From Austropuccinia psidii (lineage: Eukaryota; Basidiomycota; Pucciniomycetes; Pucciniales; Sphaerophragmiaceae): 64,000 bases of DNA. The notes beneath the pieces are model-generated. The model was not told the origin of the DNA, did no database searches, and saw only the letters and a program-made list of their open reading frames with translations. How positions within the stretch are numbered: the stretch's first letter is position 1; every line of letters begins with the position of its first letter. Location of the stretch: assembly GCA_023105745.1 (NCBI GenBank), contig JALGQZ010000007.1:3579592-3643591 (forward strand), given 5' to 3'. Below are positions 9,636 to 20,528 of the stretch, in pieces. A program made the position numbers and the translations under genes.

Positions 9636-12600
9636 GTGGGGATCATGATGTGTTCAATGGTTCTCACTTATTTCCTTCAAGAGCACAATTGTGCACTCTG
9701 AATACTAGTGTCAAGAAATCTTTAAAATTTCTTATTTTCTCTTCTGTCTCTGATATTTTTTATAGTATTCTCATTGATTCTGGTGCTACAAACTCTTTTA
9801 TTGCAAAGAATTTTGTTCTCAAGTACTCATTGACTCTGTCAGAGCTCCCTGAAAAGATTCCTCTTTTCATTTTGGATTCTAATGAATCCCCTGCCTTGTT
9901 CATCACCCATTATACCAAGTGGGTAGTTGACTTGCCTTCCTTCCCAAGCTTTGAATGGGATTTCTTTATCATAGATTCACCCAAAGGAGAAGACCTGATA
10001 TTGGGCTATGATTTCCTTTACCATTTCAATCCCATTATTGATTGGAAAAATGGATTGATCACCTATGATTCTAATCATAAGGATTCTAGTGGTATTATTC
10101 CTTCTACTAGTAATGACTTAGCCACTGCTGTCAACAGTGTTGCTCTGGCTGGTGAAATTAAGACACCTTCCATCCCTTCTTCTGTCCATATCCCTTCCAT
10201 AATTCCCTCTCAGTCATTACTTCCATCAAGAGATGAAGTCTTCAAAGAGATAAAGGATGTTGGAGAAAATGTTGCCATATCTTCACTTCATCTCTTCCAA
10301 GGGAATATGGACCTTCCTCCCTTATCTTTTCATGCATCCCTGGAGGAGCAGTGGGATGAGGAGGAAGAGCCAGAAGAAATTGAAACTGTGTTGAAGGTTG
10401 TTCCTCCTGCTTATCACCAATATTTGGATGTATTCTCCAAGGTGAAAGCAGAGAAACTTCCTCCACACCGTGCCTGTGATCACCATATCGAATTGGAGGG
10501 TCTTCTACCTCCAATTGGTGTTATCTACTCATTATCAAATCAAGAGTCAGAAACACTGCGGGCCTACATTTCAGAGAATTTAGAGAAAGGTTTCATTAGA
10601 CCAAGCTCCTCTTCAACAGGAGCACCCGTCCTTTTTGTCAAGAAAAAGGATGGAGGTCTTTGTTTGTGTGTTGACTACCGCAAACTCAATGCTGTCACTA
10701 GGAAGAACAGATACCCTGTTCCTCCTATGAACCAGCTTCTTACCGTATTCAACGGTTCCACTATCTTCTCCAAGATAGATTTGCGTGGTGCATATAACCT
10801 TCTGAGAATCAAAGAGGGGGATGAGCACTTAACTGCCTTCAGAACCAAATATGGCAGTTATGAGTATTTGGTCATGCCATTTGGTTTGACCAATGCTCCT
10901 GCTTCTTTCCAAAATCTAGTAAATGATATCTTTGCAGATTTTTTGGATGTGTTTGTTGTGGTTTATCTAGATGATATTATGGTCTTTTCCAGTTCTGAGG
11001 AGGAACATGTCAAACATGTGGCCTCTGTCCTCCAAAGACTGAGGGACAATAATCTGTTTGCCAAAGCCTCCAAGTGTGTATTCCATGCCTCAAGTGTGGA
11101 ATACTTGGGCTATGTTGTTTCAAGTGATGGCCTCAAGATGGATTCTTCAAAAGTTCAGCAAATCCTCAATTGGCCTCAGCCCAGAAACATCAAGGCTCTT
11201 CAATCTTTCCTTGGCTTTGCCAATTTTTATCAACGTTTCATTAAAAATTATTCTAAAAAAATCACTTCCCTCACTTCCCTCCTTAAAAAAGATTCTCCTT
11301 TCATCTTCAATGAGGAATCTCTTAGTCAGTTTCAAGCACTCAAAGAAGCTTTCACCTCTGCTCCTATCTTATCTCACTTTAATCCTTCTCTACCTACTAT
11401 AGTAGAGACTGATGCCTCTGATTATGCTTTGGGCGCCGTACTGAGCCAGGTGAATGACTCAGGAAAGCACCCCATTGCATTTGATAGTCGCAAGCTCTTA
11501 CCAGCTGAACTCAACTATGAAATTCATGACAAGGAACTCCTTGGCATAGTTTGGGCTCTCAAGCGCTGGAGAGCATTTCTTCTTTCTCTTTCCAATCCTT
11601 TTGAGGTCTTGACAGACCACTCTTCCTTGCAATATTTCATGTCTTCCAAAGTTCTTACTCGTCGTCAGGCCCATTGGGCCAAATTTCTCTCAGAATTTCA
11701 TTTCACTATCACTTACCGCCCAGGCAGGCTGGCCACTTTACCAGATGCCTTGTCACGTCGGGACGACGAGTACCCAGAGAGGGGGGTGGACTTCATCAGC
11801 AAGAATCCTCAGAATTTTCATCAAGTACTTAAGCAAGATGGAATTCAAGAATCAAGATTCTTCTCAATCAAAGTGGAAATTTTCTCAGATTTAGTTGACA
11901 AGATTCAAAAAGAAGTATGGCAAGACAAAGACTACAAAGAAATACTCAAGCAACTAGCAAGAGGTGAATCAGTTCCAGATTATTCTCTTGAACCTCAAGC
12001 CAAGTTATTATTATTCAAAGATAGAGTGGTAATCCCAAGCAATGAAGAACTTCAACTCAATATTCTTCAAAAGCGTCATGACTCACCATTGGCTGGCCAT
12101 CCTGGCCAGGAGAAGACCCTCAAGCTCATCAAGAGGGATTTTTATTGGGCTGGCATGAATCAATTCATCAAGGACTATGTGTCCTCATGTCAGCAATGTT
12201 CAAGAAACAAGAACATTCATCACAAGAAGTTTGGATTACTCAAGCCTCTTTCAATTCCATCTGGTCCTTGGAATTCATTATCAATGGACTTTATCACTCA
12301 ATTGCCACTGTCCAACAACTTTGATTCAATTTTAGTAGTTGTGGACAGATTCTCAAAAATGGCAATCTTCATTCCAACTTATGGCACAATCACTGCTCTG
12401 GATTTAGCTCAAATATTCATTAGTCATGTCTTTTCCAAGCATGGACTCCCAGTCAGTATTGTCAGTGATAGAGGATCCTTATTTGTTTCATCATTCTGGA
12501 CTCAATTGTGTCAGAAGCTCAAGATATCAACAGATCTTTCAACTGCCTTTCACCCTGAAACAGATGGACAGACAGAGAGGGTAAATCAGATACTAGAACA

Positions 12601-13180
12601 GTACCTTCCGATGTATGTCAGCTATCATCAAGATGACTGGTACACCTGGCTCCCTCTGGCTGAATTTGCCTATAATAATGCAGAACATTCATCAACCAAG
12701 CAATCACCTTTTTTCACCATTTATGGAAGAAATCCCAGCTTTGACTCAATCCATATTTCTCAAGACTCACTTGCTGGAAAGTTATCAACAAAACTCCAAT
12801 CAGTACAGCAAGTTGTCAAAGAAGAATTAGAGTCAGCAATAAGGAGATTCAAGAAGTATGCAGATAGAAATAGGGCAATTCCACCTGATTTCCAACCTGG
12901 GGACAAAGTATGGCTAGCTTCCAAGAACATCAAGACAACAAGACCCACCAAGAAATTATCAGAAAGATGGTTGGGACCCTTTGAAGTTCTTAAGAAGATT
13001 GGCAGCCATGCATATCACCTCAAGTTGCCTCAGCAATGGAAGACAGTTCACCCTGTATTCCATGTGTCCTTATTAGAACCAGTCAAGCATTCAACTATCC
13101 CAAATCGTCATCAATTGCCGCCACCACCAGTTTTAGTGGAAGAGCAAGAAGAATGGGAAGTGGCTCAGGTTCTGGACTGA
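9629..13180 (+). CDS. Family B Pol polyprotein: protease, RT, RNase H, integrase
   Basis: About 1180 residues are open in the -1 frame to gag. In order: aspartic protease (LIDSGATNSFI); reverse transcriptase (FSKIDLRGAYN and the catalytic VVYLDDIMVF); RNase H (VETDASDYALG, EIHDKELLG, LTDHSSLQYF, LPDALSRR); integrase zinc domain (HDSPLAGH ... CQQC), D-D-E core (MDFITQLP, SDRGSLF, DGQTERVNQ) and a GPF module (RWLGPFEVL). All catalytic residues that I can see are present. The end is a TGA after QVLD, just before the chromodomain. It copies the RNA to DNA and inserts it. Confidence 0.93.
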   Translation, partial: SLSGDHDVFNGSHLFPSRAQLCTLNTSVKKSLKFLIFSSVSDIFYSILIDSGATNSFIAKNFVLKYSLTLSELPEKIPLFILDSNESPALFITHYTKWVVDLPSFPSFEWDFFIIDSPKGEDLILGYDFLYHFNPIIDWKNGLITYDSNHKDSSGIIPSTSNDLATAVNSVALAGEIKTPSIPSSVHIPSIIPSQSLLPSRDEVFKEIKDVGENVAISSLHLFQGNMDLPPLSFHASLEEQWDEEEEPEEIETVLKVVPPAYHQYLDVFSKVKAEKLPPHRACDHHIELEGLLPPIGVIYSLSNQESETLRAYISENLEKGFIRPSSSSTGAPVLFVKKKDGGLCLCVDYRKLNAVTRKNRYPVPPMNQLLTVFNGSTIFSKIDLRGAYNLLRIKEGDEHLTAFRTKYGSYEYLVMPFGLTNAPASFQNLVNDIFADFLDVFVVVYLDDIMVFSSSEEEHVKHVASVLQRLRDNNLFAKASKCVFHASSVEYLGYVVSSDGLKMDSSKVQQILNWPQPRNIKALQSFLGFANFYQRFIKNYSKKITSLTSLLKKDSPFIFNEESLSQFQALKEAFTSAPILSHFNPSLPTIVETDASDYALGAVLSQVNDSGKHPIAFDSRKLLPAELNYEIHDKELLGIVWALKRWRAFLLSLSNPFEVLTDHSSLQYFMSSKVLTRRQAHWAKFLSEFHFTITYRPGRLATLPDALSRRDDEYPERGVDFISKNPQNFHQVLKQDGIQESRFFSIKVEIFSDLVDKIQKEVWQDKDYKEILKQLARGESVPDYSLEPQAKLLLFKDRVVIPSNEELQLNILQKRHDSPLAGHPGQEKTLKLIKRDFYWAGMNQFIKDYVSSCQQCSRNKNIHHKKFGLLKPLSIPSGPWNSLSMDFITQLPLSNNFDSILVVVDRFSKMAIFIPTYGTITALDLAQIFISHVFSKHGLPVSIVSDRGSLFVSSFWTQLCQKLKISTDLSTAFHPETDGQTERVNQILEQYLPMYVSYHQDDWYTWLPLAEFAYNNAEHSSTKQSPFFTIYGRNPSFDSIHISQDSLAGKLSTKLQSVQQVVKEELESAIRRFKKYADRNRAIPPDFQPGDKVWLASKNIKTTRPTKKLSERWLGPFEVLKKIGSHAYHLKLPQQWKTVHPVFHVSLLEPVKHSTIPNRHQLPPPPVLVEEQEEWEVAQVLD

Positions 13181-13351
13181 AAACTCAAAAGAGGTAAATT
13201 ATGGTATCTTGTAGAGTGGAAAGGATTCAGTGAAGACCCAGAAAGAACCACTTGGGAACCAGCTTCCAACCTTACCAACTCACCAGACCTTGTCAAGGAT
13301 TTCCACTCATTGTATCCAGACAAGCCTGGTCCAAATACCTCAAGAGTTTGA
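13181..13351 (+). pseudogene. Family B chromodomain, cut off from Pol by one stop
   Basis: The pol frame continues after TGA 13178-13180 with KLWYLVEWKGF and TTWEPASNL, the hallmarks of a chromodomain as found at the C-terminus of chromovirus integrases, and ends at TGA 13349-13351. A single base change would explain the stop. Chromodomains guide integration to chromatin marks, so this copy's integrase would lack that part unless the stop is read through. Confidence 0.8.
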
Positions 13352-13353
13352 TT

Positions 13354-13805
13354 TTATGGTGCTTGGTGGGGGGAAGAAGTTATGAAAGTAAGTTCCTCTC
13401 CTGGCATGCACCTTTAAGGGGGTATTCTACCCATATGTTGTTGTAAGCATCACCTTGGCCACTTTGTGAGCACTTGTCAACTCTTTGGACAGGTTCATGA
13501 AGCATACAACATCAATACCCTCCATTTGGACCTTATCAAGATATGGCCAAATGTTTCTTTCTTTCTTTATGTTTTCATTTTCTTTCTTTATTATCATTTC
13601 ATTTTATGCCAATCATCATAATTCAAGACGTTCATTACTTCAAGTCATTTACGGCAATTCATTTCAGTAGTCATTTATGGCAATTTATTTCAGTCTTATG
13701 GTGCTTGGTGGGGAGTGGAAGTTATGAAAGTAAGTCCCATCTCCTGGTATGCATCCCTGAGGGTTCTACTTCTTGTAAAACATCACCTTGGCCACTCTGT
13801 GAGCA
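13354..13805 (+). repeat. Imperfect direct repeat downstream of pol
   Basis: About 110 bp beginning ttatggtgcttggtgggg and ending caccttggccact..gtgagca occurs at 13354-13472 and again at 13696-13805 with scattered differences. The stretch between is T-rich with no credible gene, and 13806-14108 is a similar pyrimidine-rich stretch. Confidence 0.7.
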
Positions 13806-14108
13806 TCAAAATGCTTGGTTTTCATTTTTCAGACACTCCTTTGGCCAGAACCAAGCAACTCACCACAAGAAGGACCAACCATCAGGATTTTTCTTTATTT
13901 CTTTCTTTACTCTCATTTTCTCTTATTATTTTTCTTTCTTTCTTTACTTGTATAATTTTCTTTCTTTTATTTCTTTAAAACAGCAGCATCCCCTCCCCAA
14001 ATCATGTATTGGGAGGTTCCATTATCTTTTTTATTTTTTATTTTTTATTTTTTAGTATTTATAAGAGTGGGGATAGAAGCCAAACCAAACACAACAAGGA
14101 AAAGGAAA

Positions 14109-15403
14109 CTAGTTATCTCTACCCAAGTCATCAAAAGTTCTCTGGAAGTCATTTATCAACTCATCCTCATACCAGGCAAATTTTGCAGCCATCTCTTCAG
14201 AAGCAGTACCTGGAATAGTCCTGTCATTGGCATACATAATAACCTCTCTGCTATTTCTATCAACCCTCCTGAACAATCTGGCCACAGCATCTTGATTTTC
14301 ACTAGCCGCGTTGGGATCTTCTCTGGTAACCCGGATAGGCCAACGTTCTCTTCTTTGGAAGACTTGGGCGGCAGGAAACGGCAAAGGGGATAATCCATCT
14401 CTTCTTCTGCTGGAGCTGGCCACAGGTTGGAGTTGACGGGAGGTGGTTATGGGTGAGTTTCTAGGCTGTTGAACTGGTGATGGTCTTACTGCTGGATTCA
14501 AGGCAGGCCTGGTGGTATGGGAAGTAGTTGGTGAAGGAGGAGGAAGGGTTGTAGGAATGGAAGAAAGCATTGGTTGAAAGGTTCTTGGAGTACTGGGAAT
14601 GACTTGACTTTGGAATCTGGTGTTGGCAAGAGGTTGAGAGGAGGAATTTCTGGATGGATGGCCACTTGAATGGGGAGTAACTTGAACTTCTTCACCATCC
14701 AACTCATCACTTCCTTCAGCATCTGGATCTGATGGGGAATCAACAATTCTTCTTAGCTTCTTCACTACTTTCACCACTCCATCAGCATTGGTCCTTGAAA
14801 TTGGAATTTCTGAGCTGTAGTGGATGGGCCTACCACCAATTGGAATGGACCCTCCAACATTAGTCCATCTGGCCACATCCCTCTGCCTGGAACCAGTCAC
14901 TACATCAAGGTATCAGCACCAATTCAATCAAAATATGCAAATCACTCACATTGAGAAAATCCAGAAGTGGCATCAGGGGTAGGCTCCTCAAGAATGGGGA
15001 ATTCCTGCCCATAAGGCGCATCCTTCCTACTCCACAAGTGTCTCTTGACCCGGGACAAAGTTGATCCGGTACGGAGGCATGGCTTCTTCCCAATAAAGCA
15101 GAAATGGCATTTTGACGATCGAGGATTGTAATGTTGAAAGCAATCCTTACCCCTGGCCAAACACTCAGTACAGGCAGGATCAAGGACTTCAACTGCTCTG
15201 AACCCATCATATGTTTGGGAGGGGTCAAAATGGCCAGAAGACGCCATAGAAGGAGAAGACAATCGACTGAAGACGCCAGAACCATGAAGAATAGACGGTG
15301 GCGGTGCAGAAGGGGAAGATTCAGTGAGCTCAGTCAGTTTGGAACTCATAACTGAAGAATGTGCAAGCAGAAGATTCAAGACGTCAGAATCAATCCACTC
15401 CAT
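14109..15403 (-). CDS. Antisense spliced gene in family B, Zn(II)2Cys6-like protein (about 414 aa)
   Basis: The gene runs opposite to gag-pol. Exon 1 is 15403 to 14950 (ATG at 15403, MEWIDSD). A 50-nt intron, 14949 to 14900, has donor AAT|GTGAGT and acceptor GTAG|TGACTGG. Exon 2 is 14899 to 14109. The junction keeps the frame (SQ-L-TGSRQRD). Exon 1 encodes CTECLARGKDC, ten residues, then CHFCFIGKKPC: a CX2CX6CX10CX2CX6C pattern, the spacing of fungal Gal4-type zinc clusters, with Arg and Lys in the first loop. A Ser/Pro-rich linker follows, then a charged C-terminal part (ARLFRRVDRNSREVI ... WYEDELINDF). No lesion is seen. It may be a DNA- or RNA-binding accessory protein; its role is unknown. 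Confidence 0.75.
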
Positions 15404-15699
15404 ATCAAGAAAAAAGGAACTTGACTCAAGGAAATGGGGCCATAACTCAATTATGCCCCCCCTCAAAGCCTCTAAGGTGAAGGTTCATACCCCTTTGGGG
15501 CTGAACTCATCACCCAGGGCCTCCCCTGCAACTTTGGGGAGGCCAGGATCTTGATGGTCCTGGACCCCATCAATGGGTCCAGGCCATGTAGGGTAAAAAA
15601 TGGGTAAGGGCCATTCCTGGACCCCTTGGTCACCCTGGGTCCACAGAAAATTTGGGCCCAGGGGCTCCATTTTGGTCCTGGGGGCCTCCAATAGCCCCC
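15404..15699. other. Region upstream of the antisense gene, no credible gene
   Basis: This stretch lies 5' of the antisense ATG and is less AT-rich than its surroundings, with inverted 'ggccca' and 'gtcctgga' style motifs. Several frames are open by chance because stop codons are scarce in the GC-rich DNA. A promoter for the antisense gene would be expected here, but I cannot point to one. Confidence 0.4.
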
Positions 15700-15806
15700 A
15701 CGGACCACGGACCGCGGCGTACGGCCCACGGACCGCAGACCTCGGCGTACGGTCCACGGCCCACGGACCGCGGCGTACAGTCCACGGCCCACGGACCGCG
15801 GACCGT
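15700..15806. repeat. CpG-rich 28-bp minisatellite in family B
   Basis: Units acggcccacggaccgcagac+ctcggcgt (15721-15748), acggtccacggcccacggac+cgcggcgt (15749-15776) and a 30-bp variant (15777-15806) follow a partial unit at 15700-15720. The tract is strikingly GC- and CpG-rich inside AT-rich, CpG-poor DNA, and contains CCGCGG palindromes. It lies about 300 bp upstream of the antisense gene's ATG. Confidence 0.85.
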
Positions 15807-16402
15807 AGGATCCCAAAGACTCGAGAAGGCCAAAAAAGGCCAGAAATCAAGATATCAAGGTTTTTCACCAGAACACCCAAAAAAGGCCCATAGGCCATAA
15901 AAAATCAAAGGCATCAAAATCCATCAGAGCAAAGGCCATAGCCCAAAGTGCCTTATAGGGCTGTTAAGGCCATCTCCATGGATTATGGGGACAAGACCCC
16001 TCGGAGGAAATTTTCTCAAATGTTTCAATTTTTCAATTTTTTCCAGAGATTTAAGGCTTGCCCAATGAGTACACTTCATATACTCATTGGGCATCATTTT
16101 TTGAGCACAAGAGCTCAGTGGTCCTTATTCTGGGATATATCCCAAGGCCACACCCCAAGAGCATGGCTGATTGAATCAAAAGGAAGAATGGCATATTCTG
16201 GAAGGAATACTCACTTAAGCTTGGAAAAAGGGGGGGAATCAATTGAATTTGGCAGGGAAGAAGGGATGAAGGATTTTCAGGATAATGGTCAAGAGGAAAG
16301 AAAATTAAAAAGAAAATTTTTTTTTTAAAAAAAAAAGTGGGGATATTGAGATGCCACTCAACAGTGGCAGGGTATTATGGTGTTCAGGAGCCCACCAGTT
16401 TC
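15807..16402. other. Family B 3' untranslated stretch, no gene
   Basis: A purine-rich segment from about 16200 ends in T and A runs (16319-16336). A short inverted pair, gcccaatgagtacac..tcatata and its complement tactcattgggc, lies near 16060-16092. No coding sequence is supported. Confidence 0.5.
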
Positions 16403-16412
16403 AAGAGGGGGA
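16403..16412 (+). promoter_or_regulatory. Family B polypurine tract
   Basis: aagaggggga, followed by tac, lies directly before the 3' LTR at 16416, the normal place for the plus-strand primer. Confidence 0.8.
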
Positions 16413-16415
16413 TAC

Positions 16416-17175
16416 TGTAACAACCATCCATCAGGGGTAAGGGTATTCATTCATACACCCACTCAAACACCTCAAATCAGCAAATCCAGTATCTGCATCA
16501 GCAGTCAGTTTCAGCAATCTTCATTCTGAAACATGCATACAGCTTGGTACATCAATACAGCCTGTCAATACCTGTACAGGCTGGATTCACCCAATACAGT
16601 TTCAATACACCAATATGGAACTGTGTGATCACTCAAATACACCACACCTCTTGTACAGTCTCTGTACAGCTGTACAGAACCTGTATTGGCCAGACTCAAT
16701 TCAGTAATCAATTATTCTCATGAAAATTCTTCTCTGGATCAGGGCTGGTGATTCTCACATATACCAGCCCCTCTTTCTCCCCCCTGGGGACTTTTCCCCA
16801 GTTAATTAATTTAGTTTATTTATTATTTTATAATTATTCTTATCCTTAGTTTTGGGTATTATAGTTATTTAATCTTAAGTTAGTCTTTGCATTTCTCTCT
16901 TCGCCTGTACAGTATGAGTTGGGTGGCCATATCCTTATTAACCCTTCTCTTTCCATTCTGACAGGTTGAAACAGTGGACTTGGACTTGTTTGTGGTTGGC
17001 TCTTCTATTCTTTTACTCTTATCTTTTGTTGCTGCTTTTCTTATATTTATTCTTTAGCAATTTATCTTTAACACTCTTAAGTGTATCTCTTTTTATCTTA
17101 TCTGTGAGCCCTCCATAAGTGAGTCCCAGTTTACTGAGTGCCAGGCCCTCTTCACTTCAAAGAGCCCCTGTGACA
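16416..17175 (+). repeat. Family B 3' LTR (760 bp)
   Basis: It starts tgtaacaacc, ends ctgtgaca, and is followed by the target duplication ctacc (17176-17180). By eye, eight substitutions and no indel separate it from the 5' LTR, about 98.9% identity. Confidence 0.97.
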
Positions 17176-18079
17176 CTACCCTGGTTGGTATCAAAACCTC
17201 ATCATCAATTGGGTCACAGACCCTGTGACTCAATTCCAGGCCAAAAGTGATGAAGGTTTGCGCGGATTTTGACATCTCACGCCTGTCAGCAAGGACTTTG
17301 GGGGTCTGGCTCCCGCTTAGAGCTAGAGTTCCTTTCCTCCCCAAATTTAATCTTTCCAATTTATTTTTTCCTTTAATTCCTCATCATGCATTACACTTAC
17401 AATTTACATATGTAATTCAATTGAGCTTTACAGTACACTACTGTAATAATTGACACCTCATATGTAAATCAAAGTTCACTTATGTAATACACGCGCAAAG
17501 CTTGACAATTCAATTGAATTCAATTTAAAATACTTCAATTCCCCATAACTTCTAAACTATACACAGCACCTCAATTTTAACACAAAAATTGATTACTAAC
17601 ACTACGTGTGATATGAATTAAATGAATGCTTTTAGGACTTTCAACTTTTATACAGAAAATACAAAAAAAATAATTTAAGCTTATTTAGAGTTGAGTTACA
17701 AAACATTCACTCAGAGGTGACCCCACCTGATTTTCATAAGGAATCCAAGGATGAAATAAATTTTATATGTTTATTTGTTAGATAACCAGTTATGATAAAA
17801 TTTATTTAACTTTTTTCTAAAATTATCTTATTTTGGTTAATTTTCTTAAAAATTTGTTTTTACTCAATTTTTTTAAAATAAAAATGTGTTTTTACAATTT
17901 TCAAATTTAATGTATTTTCATTTTTAAATTATAATTAAATTTTTTATTATGTATATAAATTCATATTTTTATTTTAATTTTGATTTTAATAATGTAAATA
18001 AATTTATTTTATTTATGTTTGTATATTAGTTTTTTGTTTGTGGTCTTTTGGGTATATGAAAATACCTTTAGGGCTCACA
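17176..18079 (-). repeat. A2 3' LTR, second segment
   Basis: The family A LTR resumes at ctaccctggttggtatc and ends at 18079 in gggctcaca. On the minus strand this end is the LTR start (TGTGAGCCC), preceded by the purine tract AAGGGGAGGGCA of the element. Confidence 0.9.
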
Positions 18080-18714
18080 TGCCCTCCCCTTAAAAAAAGA
18101 ATATTACTTTGAAATATTATCATTTATAGTATGTCTGAATCTTCTGAGAAGTTTATTAGCTTCAGGTATGTCCTTTTCTGCCAACCACTCATCTTCACAA
18201 GTTGGGTCACTGTACCTAACAAGGTATTCCCTTACTTTCTTCGTTCTTAATTTTCTTTCTTTAAGAACTTTGGTAGTTCTCTCAATACCAGATGTCTCAA
18301 TAGGAGGTATAACTTGGGCAGCTTTCATCCTCAAGGGAAATGTTTAGCATCACTAGACTTATATGGATTTATCAAGCTTACTGGAAATTTAGGATGCTTA
18401 CTACTAAGTTCTTCAGATAATTCTACTTCAATAGCATTTTCTCCATGGAGGGCTTAAATGAAAAAAGGTCCTGCAAGGGAGTCTTTGAAATTTTTACATC
18501 CTTTGATGTTATTGCAGTTGGCTGTGGATACTAGTACTAAATCCCCCACTTTGAAATCTGGGGTGGCATGTGATTTCTTCCATTTATCTTTACCATATGC
18601 AAATGAGTCTTCCATGCATCTTACTGCATGATTTCTAGCTTTGTCTAAAATTCCTTTAAATCTGGAATCTGTAGGATGTATTTCAAAAAAGTTGTTTCTT
18701 AAAGAATCTTGGGG
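18080..18714 (-). pseudogene. A2 pol 3' end: integrase C-terminus and chromodomain
   Basis: The purine tract at 18080-18091 is followed on the minus strand, read upwards, by the last part of pol. The frame at 18334-18104 contains REYLVRYSDPTCEDEW and AEKDIPEANKLLRRF, matching the A3 C-terminus with its chromodomain-like YLVRY...DEW core. Further upstream, to 18714, is the integrase GPF region with in-frame stops. The pol reading is then interrupted by a solo LTR at 18715 and continues at 20534. Confidence 0.8.
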
Positions 18715-20528
18715 TGTAAGGTGTGGATGTGAAACTTTGATAAAATATCAAGTACTTTTCCTGCCCTCAAAATTTGTATAAGGTAGAGTTCTTTAAAAAT
18801 AGTAAGAAAATAGGATTTTTAAAGAGAAAACACACCAATTTTATTGTTTTTAGCTTTATAAGTATAAAACAATAATGTAATAAAAAATTATTGTTTTAAC
18901 AACAATAAAGATTTATCCAGAAATACTCTACAAAAAATATTTAAGGCTACAAAAGAAATTTCTTCAAGAGAAATTTCAATTGGAATTGATTTAGAAAAGA
19001 GCTGCAAGCAATTAATTAAATAACAAAGTCTTTAAATAGATATTTAAAGAGAAAAAACGCCCAAAAGTGACCAGAGTGAATTTGGAAACAAAGTGACAAA
19101 GTTAACAGTGATGAAAAATGCTTTAATTTACTTTTGGGGTAGTTCTGGGATAAGAATGATTATAAGAGTTACGAAAAATGATTATGATGATTTTTTCACA
19201 TGGTTAAAAGGTTTTAAAATGATTTAAAAAGGGTGGATGGAATACTTTATTGATTGGTTTAACAGTGTTTAAACTAATTATAAAAGGAAACAATTCTAAC
19301 ATGGAGAGAAAAGTGGGGCAAAGAAGACATTCTTTTATAGCCGTCAATTTTCTTACTCCAAAGGTTAAAGTTACTCTTGTAAGTCGTGGAAAAAACTCAT
19401 ACAACAGAAAAGCCAATTATGGAATCATTGAACCCTGGTTAAGCCAAAAAAGGGCTGGTTTAAGCCATTTTAGACCCTTAAATCAGCCATTACTATAGCA
19501 ATACCTGGTCTAGGGCCTTCAAAGCACATCAAAATTTGTGTAAGAATTGTAGAAACCAGTTAAAACTGTTTTGATTAAAATTCTTTTAGCTTAAGGGTAG
19601 CTTTACCCTCTTGGCAGAATTTAAAAATACCCTGGTTGGTATCAAAGACTCATCATTAATTGGGTCACAGACCCTGTGACTCAGTTCCAGGCCAAAAGTG
19701 ATGAAATTTTGCGTGGACTTTGACATCTCACGCCAGTCAGCAAGGATTTTGAGGGTCTAGCTCCCCCTTAGAGCTAGAGTGTCTTTTTCCCCCCAGAATT
19801 AATCTTTCCAATTTATTTTTTCTTTGACTCCTCATCATGAAATCCAATTATAACTTACATATGTAATTCCATTGAGTTTTTAATTACACAGCTGTAATGA
19901 TTGATACCTCATATGTAAGTTAAAACTCACTTATGTAATACACATGCTTATTTGGACATTTCAATTGAATTCAATTGAAAACACTTCAATTCTCATAGCT
20001 TTGAAGCTAAACACAAAACCTCAATTTTAACACACAAATTGATGGTTAACACCACATGTGGTGTGAATTAAATTAAGGTTTGAGGATGTTCATACTTTTC
20101 TGCAAAAAAAACTAAGAACTTAATTTAAGCTTACTTAGAGTTGAGTTACAGAGACTTCATCCAGAGGTGACCCCACTTTATTTTTTATGAGGAATCCAAT
20201 GGTGTGCTGATTTACTTTTGTTTATTTATTGGATAAAAACTTATAATATATTTTATATAATGTTTTACCAAAAATATTTTAATTTCACAATTTTCATTAA
20301 AAATTTGTTTTTACTTAATTTTTACAAGTAAAAATGCAATTTCATAATTTTGAATTTTATTGTAATTTTATTTTTAAATTATAATTAAATTTTGATTTTC
20401 AATATAAATTTGTATTTATATTTCAAATTTCATTTTTATAATAAAAATAAATTTCTTTTATTTATATTTGTATCTTAATTTATCATTTGTCATCCTTTGG
20501 GTTTTTGAAAATACCTCTAGGGCTCACA
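18715..20528 (-). mobile_element. Solo family A LTR inserted in A2 pol (1814 bp)
   Basis: It is a complete family A LTR with tgtaagg...ctcaca ends, flanked by the pentamer tgggg at 18710-18714 and 20529-20533. A3 has that pentamer once at the matching place in pol. No internal sequence is present, so it arose by recombination between the two LTRs of a later family A insertion. Confidence 0.93.

Larger units (their letters stand above)
6794..17175 (+). mobile_element. Family B Tf/sushi-like Ty3 retrotransposon, nearly intact (10,382 bp)
   Basis: Two 760-bp LTRs differing at 8 positions by my alignment enclose a self-primer site, a long leader, gag (8274-9635), pol in the -1 frame (to 13180), a chromodomain remnant, an antisense spliced gene and a polypurine tract. 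A perfect 5-bp target duplication flanks it. The only clear lesion in the main polyprotein is a TGA before the chromodomain. Such near-identical LTRs mean a recent insertion. Confidence 0.95.

Noticed and set aside
13485..14055. Overlapping frames downstream of family B pol
   Set aside because: Phe/Ser/Leu-rich translations of T-rich DNA within a repeated, non-coding stretch.
15472..15900. Several overlapping open frames in all six frames
   Set aside because: They come from the GC-rich minisatellite, where stop codons are rare, and none has a start, motif or conserved neighbour.
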